Source of the DNA: Balneolaceae bacterium | GTDB taxonomy: Bacteria; Bacteroidota; Rhodothermia; Balneolales; Balneolaceae | Assembly (NCBI GenBank): GCA_007123985.1 | Contig: SLGA01000112.1 | Span: 1 to 11,747, forward strand | Direction of reading: 5' to 3' | Length of the DNA: 11,747 nt | Part shown: in pieces, positions 1 through 7,041 of the stretch | Position numbering within the stretch: position 1 is the stretch's first letter | Layout of the letters: the number at the start of each line of letters is the position of its first letter | Translations under genes and position numbers: made by a program | The notes under the pieces: generated by a model | What the model was told of the DNA's origin: nothing | The model's input: only the letters and a program-made list of their open reading frames with translations | Database searches by the model: none

Positions 1-1440
1 AGGCTATTAAGTGCCATTGCCAATCTTATGTTTACGATCGCTATCGTTACATATTTTACACAGGGAGCAGGAATATTTTTGGGAAGTATCCTGGACATCG
101 ACCCGATCGCCGCAGCGCTTATAATGATTATACTCGCATCAATCTATACCGTTGCCAGTGGATTTTATGGGGTAATTTATACGGACGTTTTTCAGGGGTT
201 TCTCATCTTTTTTACCGTAATCTATGTATGTGTTTTGGCATTTGTACGGTTCGACCTGCCGGAGGTATTCATGGTTTCTGTACCGCTTTTGGAAGGGGGC
301 TTTAAATCAATCGAAGTAAGTTTGTCGGATTGGGCAAACGTTGTTCCAAGCTGGACCATGGATCTTCCCGGAGAATACTCCCAGTATAATCTATTCGGTA
401 TAGCAGTACTTTTTTATCTGTTCAAAACATCTATTGAGGGGAGTGGTGGTACAGGTGGGTACCTTATACAACGCTATTTTGCTGCAAAGAGCGACAGAGA
501 AGCCGGTCTCCTCAGCTTGTTTTGGATTCTATTGCTTTCATTCAGGTGGCCGTTCGTAGTTGCCATTGCCATTATTGGTATTAGTATAGGCCTTGGTGGT
601 GCTGTTATTGAGAATCCAGAAGAAGTTCTGCCCATTGTTATTATGAATGAGCTTCCGATAGGAATCACCGGTTTGCTGGTTGCCGGGCTAATCGCAGCGG
701 CAATGTCTACGTTCGATTCAGTTGTAAACGCGGGTGCAGCATATTGGGTGAAAGATATTTACCATCGTTTTCTAAATCCCCGGGCATCAGAAAAGAAACT
801 GGTTTTGCAAAGCCGTCTTGCCAGTATTGGGGTTGTTGTAATTGGTGTGCTCTTTACATTAACATTCAGAAATCTGAACGAGCTTTGGAGCTGGCTTACC
901 ATGGGTCTTGGTGCCGGTTTGATTGTGCCGCAGGTTATTCGATGGTATTGGTGGCGATTTAACGGCTATGGTTTTGCATTTGGCACACTTGCAGGTATGA
1001 TTCTCGCCATTGGACAGCGATTCATTGCACCAGGTATTCCCGAGCTTCAGGGATTCATGATTATTGCAGGTGGTACATTTGTTATCTCAATAACCGTATC
1101 ACTTCTTACCACAAAAACTGATAACAAAACACTTGTCAATTTTTATAAAACAACAAGGCCGTTTGGCTTTTGGGGGCCGGTTAGAAAACTATTTAAACCG
1201 GCAGATATACAGGAAGTGAATAAAGAGAACCGAAGAGATATCATATCGATATTCATCGCAGTGCCCTGGCAGATCGTTCTTTTTCTCACTCCCATGGCAT
1301 TTATGACAAAACAGTGGACAAACTTCTTTATCCTTGCTGCGGTTTTAGTAGTTCTTTCCGTTTCTCTCTACTTCACATGGTTCAGGCATCTATCTACAAT
1401 CGACAAGGAAAAACAGCAGCAACCCAAGCTAATCGATTAA
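1..1440 (+). CDS. Sodium:solute symporter (SSS family), 5'-truncated by window edge
   Basis: The reading frame is open from base 1 to the TAA at 1438-1440, giving 479 residues; the first in-frame ATG at 28 is internal, so the true start lies outside the window. Family members of this type are usually near 600 residues, so roughly 100-150 N-terminal residues are probably missing. The chain has about ten hydrophobic segments. The SSS signature is clear at about nt 670-765: a glycine/alanine-rich helix, then AAMSTFDSVVNAG and a KDIYH turn. In known SSS transporters the Ser/Thr pair in this helix contributes to the Na2 sodium site. The protein is therefore an inner-membrane Na+-coupled importer. 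The substrate cannot be read from the sequence; sugars, sialic acids, amino acids and carboxylates are all SSS substrates. The kinase that follows on the same strand could sense the same compound, which is inference. Confidence 0.93.
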   Translation, partial: RLLSAIANLMFTIAIVTYFTQGAGIFLGSILDIDPIAAALIMIILASIYTVASGFYGVIYTDVFQGFLIFFTVIYVCVLAFVRFDLPEVFMVSVPLLEGGFKSIEVSLSDWANVVPSWTMDLPGEYSQYNLFGIAVLFYLFKTSIEGSGGTGGYLIQRYFAAKSDREAGLLSLFWILLLSFRWPFVVAIAIIGISIGLGGAVIENPEEVLPIVIMNELPIGITGLLVAGLIAAAMSTFDSVVNAGAAYWVKDIYHRFLNPRASEKKLVLQSRLASIGVVVIGVLFTLTFRNLNELWSWLTMGLGAGLIVPQVIRWYWWRFNGYGFAFGTLAGMILAIGQRFIAPGIPELQGFMIIAGGTFVISITVSLLTTKTDNKTLVNFYKTTRPFGFWGPVRKLFKPADIQEVNKENRRDIISIFIAVPWQIVLFLTPMAFMTKQWTNFFILAAVLVVLSVSLYFTWFRHLSTIDKEKQQQPKLID

Positions 1441-1576
1441 CATCTTTCCTTCGAATTAATAGATGCCAATTTGAGTCATATTTTTTGCTTGAATTGTAAA
1501 AATAAGTTAATCTGCTGGTAAGAGGTATTTTGATGAAACGAGGGTGCCAGGATATTCAATCATATAACTGCTGCTG
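1441..1576 (+). promoter_or_regulatory. Intergenic leader between symporter and kinase genes
   Basis: This gap of 136 bases is AT-rich and carries no convincing terminator for the symporter gene. The only inverted repeat is a 5-bp one (CATCT at 1441, AGATG at 1461). A weak sigma70-like pair is present: TTGCTT at 1485-1490, then 17 bases, then TAATCT at 1508-1513. Each matches only about 3 of 6 consensus positions. Its downstream part holds the mini-ORF described separately. Whether the kinase has its own promoter here or is read through from the symporter gene cannot be decided from sequence. Confidence 0.3.
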
Positions 1577-1577
1577 A
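1533..1577 (+). other. Possible 14-codon leader ORF overlapping the kinase start
   Basis: An ATG at 1533 opens a 14-codon frame reading MKRGCQDIQSYNCC and stopping at TGA 1575-1577. It is preceded by AGAGG at 1521-1525 with a 7-base spacer, a reasonable Shine-Dalgarno match. The stop overlaps the kinase ATG (1577-1579) as TGATG, an arrangement typical of translational coupling. The kinase start itself has no Shine-Dalgarno sequence in the preceding 20 bases. Three of the 14 residues are cysteine, including the last two codons. The peptide matches nothing I recognise, and a frame this short can arise by chance. Confidence 0.3.
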
Positions 1578-4500
1578 TGAATAGGTTTACTGACGGGTAT
1601 GATGTACAATCACCGCTTTTTGCGTTACGAGTACTATTTTGCAGTTTAGTTATCATTTTTCTGAAGTCAGATCACATTTTGGCCCAATCCGGCAGTTATA
1701 CATTTTCACTGGAAGATGATTATTACCTTACCCAGCAAGTATATAACACCGAAAACGGCATGCCCGGGAATGGTGTGAATGCACTGATTCAGGATGACAA
1801 AGGCTACATTTGGGCTGCTACCTTCAATGGCCTTGTGCGTTTCGATGGAAAAAGAAAGCACATTTATAACGCTGATAATATACCTGAAATCGAATCAAAC
1901 AGATTTACAGCAGTTACCAAAGACCACCGTGGCAGAATCTGGGCAGGTCTTGAGTACAGCAACATAGTAATGATTGATGGTGACTCTGCAAAAGTTTACC
2001 GAATCGGCAGCGAACTTACCGATCTCAATACATTCATTACCAATATATATTTCGATGACGACAATAACGTCTGGATAGGAACTAGCCGGGGGTTGTTTGT
2101 ACTTAAGAATGACGAGATATCCGGTTTTGATTTTCTTCCAAAACAGTCTGTTCAGGGCTTTGAGATCATCAACGACCGCATCTACGTGGTATTCGATTAT
2201 CAAATCTACAGACTTTACACAGACGGTACTATTGATGCACATCTGGTTGAGCTTGACAGTTCTGAAAATAAAATCACTGTTCATTCAGGTTCAGGTTATT
2301 CATTCACCTCGTCTCAGAATACAGACCGTTTTAGAGCCCTACAGTGGTACAACGATACAATGGTATTGGTTCACGAGGCGGGTATTGTAAAATTACACAA
2401 TGACAGATATGAGACTTTGATCCGGCGTGAGGATTTGGGGCAAACCTTCATCAATTATGTGAGAAAAGTGAATGATGTACACTACGTTGCGGGTTCGGAA
2501 GGTTTCTATGCCATTGAAAATCTTTTTGGAAAAGAAAAAGTTGCCCGATTGATGTATAACCAAAACACCATCTATTTTTCTATGGATCATGAAGGGTCAA
2601 TTTGGCTGGCAACGACAGCTTACGGAATGATTCAATTAGTTCGAACACCGGTTTACGGAGGCAATACTTTTGATCATTTTCGCGAATTAGCCTTAACTGC
2701 TGTATTGGTAGATTCTGACGACAATCTCTGGACAGGCACTAATTGCGACGGTTTATACAAAACCAAAGATGGCGAATTTCAGAGGTTTGGAACAGGTGAG
2801 GGGTTTACCAACACGTGTATCTGGTCGGTTATGGAACAAAGTGATGGCACAATCTGGGCGGGAACATGGGGTGATGGCGTTTTTCGAAAAGAAGCTGATT
2901 CAAATCGGTTTGAGCGGTTTTTACCAGAAGAAATGTCAGTTTACGATGCAGTTCTTGCACTTTTTGAAGACAGCTACGGGAACGTCTGGTTTGGTTCCTA
3001 CTACCATGGCATTTTCCGTTTTAACGGTACCGAAACTATTCCGGTTTATGATGAACAGGGAAGAGTTATTTCTGCAGCAAGAACTTTCTTTGAAGATGAA
3101 ACAGGTACAATTTACGTGGCAACGGATAGTGGGGCAGGGTACTACAGAGAAGGGGTAATTATTAAACCGGATTATTACAACAAATTACCACTTAGAAACA
3201 TCAGAACCATAAAAAGAGATCACCATGGCAGATTGTGGTTGGGTAGTTATGGTGCGGGAATTCAAGTATTGATGCCGGATGGAGAGTCGAAAATTTTAAA
3301 CACAGCAAACGGACTTTCAGATAACACCATTTCTCAGCTTGAGTTTGATGACCAGCATAACATTTGGTTGGCCGGAAATAGGGGTGTTTTTTTTATCGAT
3401 CATGAGGAAATTGATCTTTTTTTGAGCGATGAAAAAGACCATGTCAGGGTATCAAGGTTAGGGGTGAAAGAGGGGTTGCCAATCAGGGAAACAACTGGAG
3501 GCTTTATGCCCTCAAGTGTGCTTACTGATGCCGGAGAGCTATTTATACCAACCGTACAGGGGCTTGTACTCATTCAGACAAACCGCATGGAACTGAACAG
3601 TGAACCACCAAGAATATATATTGAAGAGGTGGAAGTAAATGGCGTGGTGTACCAGAGCTCTGAAATTGAAAAACTACCGCATGATTCTCAGCGTATCTAT
3701 TTTCGGTTCACTGCTCTTAGCTTTAAAAATCCGGAAAATGTTCAATTTGAATACATGTTGGAGGGTTTCGATTATGAATGGCAAAAAATATCAGAGATTA
3801 GAGAGGCGGTCTACACTTCACTGGCTCCCGGTGATTATACGTTCAAAGTTAAAGCTTCAAACAACGACGGATTTTGGAATGAAGAAGGAATAGAACTCTC
3901 CTTTACGGTTCTGCCGCCTTACTGGAAGACACTTTGGTTCTTTTTGTTAGTTTCAACTTCAATAATTGCGCTCCTGGTATTTGCCTACAGACTCAGGATA
4001 CAAAACATTCGAAAATATAATATAAAACTGCAGAGGGTGGTTGAAGAGCGTACCCACGAGCTGAAGATTTCAAACCAAGAGTTGAAGAAATTAATTGAAG
4101 AAAAAAACAAACTTCACTCAATTTTAGCCCACGATCTTCGAAATCCATTTAATACCATATTGAGCTACATAGAGTTGCTGCAGGCGGAGTTTGAGCAAGA
4201 TGGAAATGATGAGTATTCGGAGCTTACCGAAATGATCCTGAATTCAGGAAGAAATTCACTAAACCTGCTCGAAAATTTATTGCAGTGGGCAGGTTCTAAG
4301 GATGGTGGTTTGAATGCAAATATAGAAAATGTAGAGCTTAAAGGGCTCATTAAAGAAGTGGTGGAGATGGCAGGTACTCAGGCAAGTTTCAAAAATGTGA
4401 AAATTAATATTGAGATGAAAAAACCTGTATTTGTGAAGGCCGATAAAAATATGACTAAGGCTATAGTGCGGAACCTTTTATCGAACGCTATTAAGTTTTC

Positions 4501-4837
4501 TGAGGGTGGAAATAACATTAAAATTAGTTGTTCAAAAATTAATGAATCCGCACATATTACTGTAACTGATCACGGTGTGGGAATTCCTGAAGATCAACTT
4601 GAAACTATTTTTGAAGGTGTTCATAAAAACTCACAAGTTGGTACTCAGGGAGAAAAAGGAATTGGAATGGGGCTTGCACTATGCAAAGAGTTTGTAATTA
4701 TTCAGGATGGAAAAATCTGGGTTGAAAGCTCACCGGGTAAAGGCAGTACGTTTACATTTACGTTGCCTCTCTCATCTGCAAAAATATCGGTTAATAGAAA
4801 TACTAAAAAATCATTTGAAGTCGAAAAAGAGAAATAA
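1577..4837 (+). CDS. Propeller-type sensor histidine kinase (Reg_prop / Y_Y_Y / HisKA / HATPase)
   Basis: This is a membrane sensor kinase of 1086 residues. The N terminus has a signal-like hydrophobic stretch at about 14-30 with a plausible cleavage site near ILAQ (34-37). Residues from about 73 to 667 hold about ten copies of the two-component-regulator propeller motif (D-x-x-G-x-I/V/L-W-x-G/A-T/S), expected to form a large periplasmic beta-propeller sensor. A Y_Y_Y domain follows at about 708-777, then one transmembrane helix at 787-806 and a coiled coil. The H-box AHDLRNP has the phosphoacceptor at His852. ATPase motifs are the N-box Asn966/Asn970, G1 DHGVG from 998 and G2 GIGMG from 1028. 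There is no receiver or DNA-binding domain, unlike the related hybrid regulators that control polysaccharide loci in Bacteroidota, so a separate response regulator must lie elsewhere. The start at 1577 is bounded by an in-frame stop at 1565. The ligand is unknown. Confidence 0.93.
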   Translation: MNRFTDGYDVQSPLFALRVLFCSLVIIFLKSDHILAQSGSYTFSLEDDYYLTQQVYNTENGMPGNGVNALIQDDKGYIWAATFNGLVRFDGKRKHIYNADNIPEIESNRFTAVTKDHRGRIWAGLEYSNIVMIDGDSAKVYRIGSELTDLNTFITNIYFDDDNNVWIGTSRGLFVLKNDEISGFDFLPKQSVQGFEIINDRIYVVFDYQIYRLYTDGTIDAHLVELDSSENKITVHSGSGYSFTSSQNTDRFRALQWYNDTMVLVHEAGIVKLHNDRYETLIRREDLGQTFINYVRKVNDVHYVAGSEGFYAIENLFGKEKVARLMYNQNTIYFSMDHEGSIWLATTAYGMIQLVRTPVYGGNTFDHFRELALTAVLVDSDDNLWTGTNCDGLYKTKDGEFQRFGTGEGFTNTCIWSVMEQSDGTIWAGTWGDGVFRKEADSNRFERFLPEEMSVYDAVLALFEDSYGNVWFGSYYHGIFRFNGTETIPVYDEQGRVISAARTFFEDETGTIYVATDSGAGYYREGVIIKPDYYNKLPLRNIRTIKRDHHGRLWLGSYGAGIQVLMPDGESKILNTANGLSDNTISQLEFDDQHNIWLAGNRGVFFIDHEEIDLFLSDEKDHVRVSRLGVKEGLPIRETTGGFMPSSVLTDAGELFIPTVQGLVLIQTNRMELNSEPPRIYIEEVEVNGVVYQSSEIEKLPHDSQRIYFRFTALSFKNPENVQFEYMLEGFDYEWQKISEIREAVYTSLAPGDYTFKVKASNNDGFWNEEGIELSFTVLPPYWKTLWFFLLVSTSIIALLVFAYRLRIQNIRKYNIKLQRVVEERTHELKISNQELKKLIEEKNKLHSILAHDLRNPFNTILSYIELLQAEFEQDGNDEYSELTEMILNSGRNSLNLLENLLQWAGSKDGGLNANIENVELKGLIKEVVEMAGTQASFKNVKINIEMKKPVFVKADKNMTKAIVRNLLSNAIKFSEGGNNIKISCSKINESAHITVTDHGVGIPEDQLETIFEGVHKNSQVGTQGEKGIGMGLALCKEFVIIQDGKIWVESSPGKGSTFTFTLPLSSAKISVNRNTKKSFEVEKEK

Positions 4838-4867
4838 CTATCACGAAAGTATTTGTTCTGACTGTAT

Positions 4868-6868
4868 TTACCGGTTGTAACTATCCGGTACGATAGTAAC
4901 CGGAAGATTGTTGAACGGATCCAGGGCTGCATCTACAATTTGTGCAAACTCTTTTCTCTTAATAACATTATCCGGCTTAAAAAAGCTATCAGTGATCCAG
5001 TGCTCAAACCACCCGTTTTCGGCGCCATATTGAACTGCTTCTGCTGCCGTATGTTCTTCGGGAACATCAGAAAAATCAGAACTTTGAGCCGGTACAGGTG
5101 ACCCGATATGCTGCCAGACTGCCAGTACCACATCTGCCCGTGTATTGCCGTTTGCCAGTGCCCCAAGTGAATAATCAATTCGGATAAGAGATGCTGTCAA
5201 TTCATCGGAGCTCATTGTGCTGTCAGGGTAGATCCATGTTTGATTCGCCCAGGCGTATGGCACACCATCACCTTTAAGCACACCACTCAACCCGATTCGC
5301 TGTAATGGCTGAAAGTACCAATCATTTGGAGTTGTGTCGATAAAGGGTAGTGCCCAGCTGTTTGCATCCATCAGGGTTTGCTGAACTTGCCGAAGAGGCA
5401 AATCCCTTGGTTGTAAGTTCTCTTTCACAGCAATAGCAGCAGCTGCACCTGCTGCCTGCCCTATGGTCATAACTACGGGCTGAAGTCTGCTCGAGCCATT
5501 TGCAATACTGCTCACAGAGATGCTTTTTTCAGCTACAAGCAGGCCATCAATGGTTTTTGGGATGAGCGCGCCAAAGGGTATGGAAAAGGATGGAATTTTG
5601 GGAAACGCTTCGTAACGGGTTTCAAACTGATAGGGTTCACGGTCACCCGGTTCTATGAGGTGCGATGGTGGTGAGGGATTCAGGTCTCGATGATGATCAA
5701 GGGGATAGTCACCTACACCAATGGCGGTTTTATAAAGGTCGTTATCTGTCGCATAAGGGTCGATCAATTCATTCATCGTTAGCATTGTAAGGCCATCGAG
5801 ACGCCTTGATTCTCTGTGATAAGGAATGTGGGGGAAAAGATCTTCCGTACCATATTCATCATCAGCAAAACCCAAATTTTTGAACCCGCCTTCCGTCTGT
5901 ATGAAATAGATAAATTGCCTGGTACGATTTTTTGCCTCTTCGTAGAGAATCTTCCGTTCCTGATGGCTCATTTCCAGAACATTGAGGTAGAAATCGTTGC
6001 CGTTATTTGGCCAGTTTATGAGGAATTTATCATTTGGAAGGCGTGCATAGTCCATCATCTCCTCACAATTTACTCCTTCAAAATTTTCTGGGTCGTCACT
6101 CAGTTCTTTGCAAGCATTCTTAAAAATAGAGGGCTGATAGTTAGCCGGTCTTGGGATTGTCATATCAGCATCTGGGCCGTAATCTTTTAGTATTGCAGTG
6201 AAGGTCAGGTCTTGAATCATAGGATTGCCGTGGGTAGGGGCAATTTCTTCACCTGTACGGCTTCTTGGGTCAAGCCCTATAAAATAGTTGGCACCCGATC
6301 GCGCCATTAAATCGCCGTACTCTGTAGCATCGATACTGATCTTTGCCTCAACCCGGAGCTTGTTTCTTTCCATATCAATAAAAGTGGCACCGGCCACTCT
6401 GTTGCCCAGCATGATGGCTTCGTCAATATAATAGCCATGAATTCTCACGATATTTGGTAGTTCATCCATCATCTCATTCAGTATTCTGTTGCCAACATGT
6501 GGCTCGAAAAGTGTATGGCTTATCCAACCAGTGGCAAGAGCTTCAGCCCCGCCATAATGGTCACGCAGTTTTTCACGAAACTCTCCCCAGATTCCGGAGG
6601 GCAGATTATGATTTCCATCCGTTGCACTTACCCCTGCAGCTGTTAACATACCACCAAGCCAGGGTGATGGCTCCACCACTACTACATCTAATCCGTCTCG
6701 CGCTGCTTGTATAGCAGCAGTTGTTCCGCTTGCACCACCACCGGCTATCAAAAGATCGGTTTGAATGGTTTGAATGCTTTGCTGTTGAGATTGTTGATTG
6801 CATGCAAGTATGAATATGAGACTCAGAAAAATACCGAAGATAAACTTTAAAGCGCGTGTAGTACTCAT
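4868..6868 (-). CDS. Lipoprotein FAD-dependent oxidoreductase with SLH-like C-terminal repeats
   Basis: The product has 666 residues. The N terminus is a lipoprotein signal peptide with lipobox ILAC, acylated Cys at 23, followed by a Gln-rich spacer. The FAD dinucleotide fold begins at about 37 with GGGASG (Gly43, Gly45, Gly48), and Glu66 ends the second strand as the expected FAD-ribose ligand. The DATEYGDL motif and the late SSRLQPVVMTIGQAAGAAAA stretch are typical of the FAD_oxidored family (PF12831), whose members act on diverse and mostly undefined substrates; some are loosely labelled xanthan lyase in databases. Residues about 519-650 resemble S-layer-homology repeats: one degenerate unit, then one with NTRADVV, then a clear one with FSDVPEEH and FKPDNVIKRKEFA. 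The start at ATG 6868 puts the signal peptide in place; there is no Shine-Dalgarno sequence. It converges with the kinase gene and diverges from the sugar dehydrogenase gene. Confidence 0.88.
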   Translation of the reverse strand: MSTTRALKFIFGIFLSLIFILACNQQSQQQSIQTIQTDLLIAGGGASGTTAAIQAARDGLDVVVVEPSPWLGGMLTAAGVSATDGNHNLPSGIWGEFREKLRDHYGGAEALATGWISHTLFEPHVGNRILNEMMDELPNIVRIHGYYIDEAIMLGNRVAGATFIDMERNKLRVEAKISIDATEYGDLMARSGANYFIGLDPRSRTGEEIAPTHGNPMIQDLTFTAILKDYGPDADMTIPRPANYQPSIFKNACKELSDDPENFEGVNCEEMMDYARLPNDKFLINWPNNGNDFYLNVLEMSHQERKILYEEAKNRTRQFIYFIQTEGGFKNLGFADDEYGTEDLFPHIPYHRESRRLDGLTMLTMNELIDPYATDNDLYKTAIGVGDYPLDHHRDLNPSPPSHLIEPGDREPYQFETRYEAFPKIPSFSIPFGALIPKTIDGLLVAEKSISVSSIANGSSRLQPVVMTIGQAAGAAAAIAVKENLQPRDLPLRQVQQTLMDANSWALPFIDTTPNDWYFQPLQRIGLSGVLKGDGVPYAWANQTWIYPDSTMSSDELTASLIRIDYSLGALANGNTRADVVLAVWQHIGSPVPAQSSDFSDVPEEHTAAEAVQYGAENGWFEHWITDSFFKPDNVIKRKEFAQIVDAALDPFNNLPVTIVPDSYNR
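4869..4903. repeat. Imperfect hairpin at the convergent ends of the kinase and FAD genes
   Basis: The stem is CCGGTT (4871-4876) plus ACTATC (4880-4885), pairing with GATAGT (4892-4897) and AACCGG (4898-4903). This makes 12 base pairs with a 3-base bulge (GTA) and a 6-base loop. A competing smaller hairpin pairs TACCGG (4869-4874) with CCGGTA (4885-4890). The element overlaps the last codons and stop of the FAD gene and lies about 30 bases past the kinase stop. Neither strand has a T-tract after it, so it is not a canonical intrinsic terminator. It may still mark or protect the 3' ends of the two converging transcripts, which is inference. Confidence 0.45.
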
Positions 6869-7041
6869 GATCGAAATGTTAAATAATGTTGTAATGTCAA
6901 TAATATTTAAGCTTTAAGGATAGAGAAATTAAACGAAGATTGTTAAAAAAATGAAAAAACATCGCAATGGCATTCAATTTGTTGAGTTATGCGATAATTT
7001 GAGCTTAATTAATACAGTAATAAATCATAAAATTGACTGTG
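6869..7041. promoter_or_regulatory. Divergent intergenic region between the FAD and PQQ oxidoreductase genes
   Basis: This AT-rich gap of about 170 bases must hold the start signals for both outward-facing genes. On the - strand, TATTAT (complement of 6900-6905) matches the -10 consensus at 5 of 6 positions and would give an untranslated leader of about 27 bases for the FAD gene, but its -35 is poor. On the + strand, GATAAT at 6993-6998 and TAAAAT at 7028-7033 are possible -10 elements, again without a good -35. No exact Bacteroidota-type TAnnTTTG element was found. No long palindrome suitable as an operator stands out, only AAGCTT and TTAATTAA. Confidence 0.4.

Noticed and set aside
744..962. 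72-codon frame overlapping the symporter in another phase, hinting at a frameshift
   Set aside because: The symporter frame stays open with continuous membrane helices and family motifs through this stretch, so no frameshift is needed.
1441..1465. CATCT/AGATG inverted repeat after the symporter stop as a terminator
   Set aside because: Only 5 bp with a 15-base loop, and the T-run lies 16 bases further on; too weak to call.
1895..2284. 129-codon antisense frame inside the kinase gene
   Set aside because: It lies opposite the propeller repeats, whose motifs are clear in the sense frame, and shows no domain or start signal.
6895..6900. Perfect TTGACA on the - strand upstream of the FAD gene
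   Set aside because: It is only about 30 bases from the ATG and has no -10-like hexamer at 16-18 bases, so it cannot form a normal promoter with that start.
7033..7041. TTG at 7033 or GTG at 7039 as the start of the sugar dehydrogenase
   Set aside because: ATG 7042 or ATG 7066 lies just downstream and keeps the whole lipoprotein signal; there is no ribosome binding site favouring the rarer codons.
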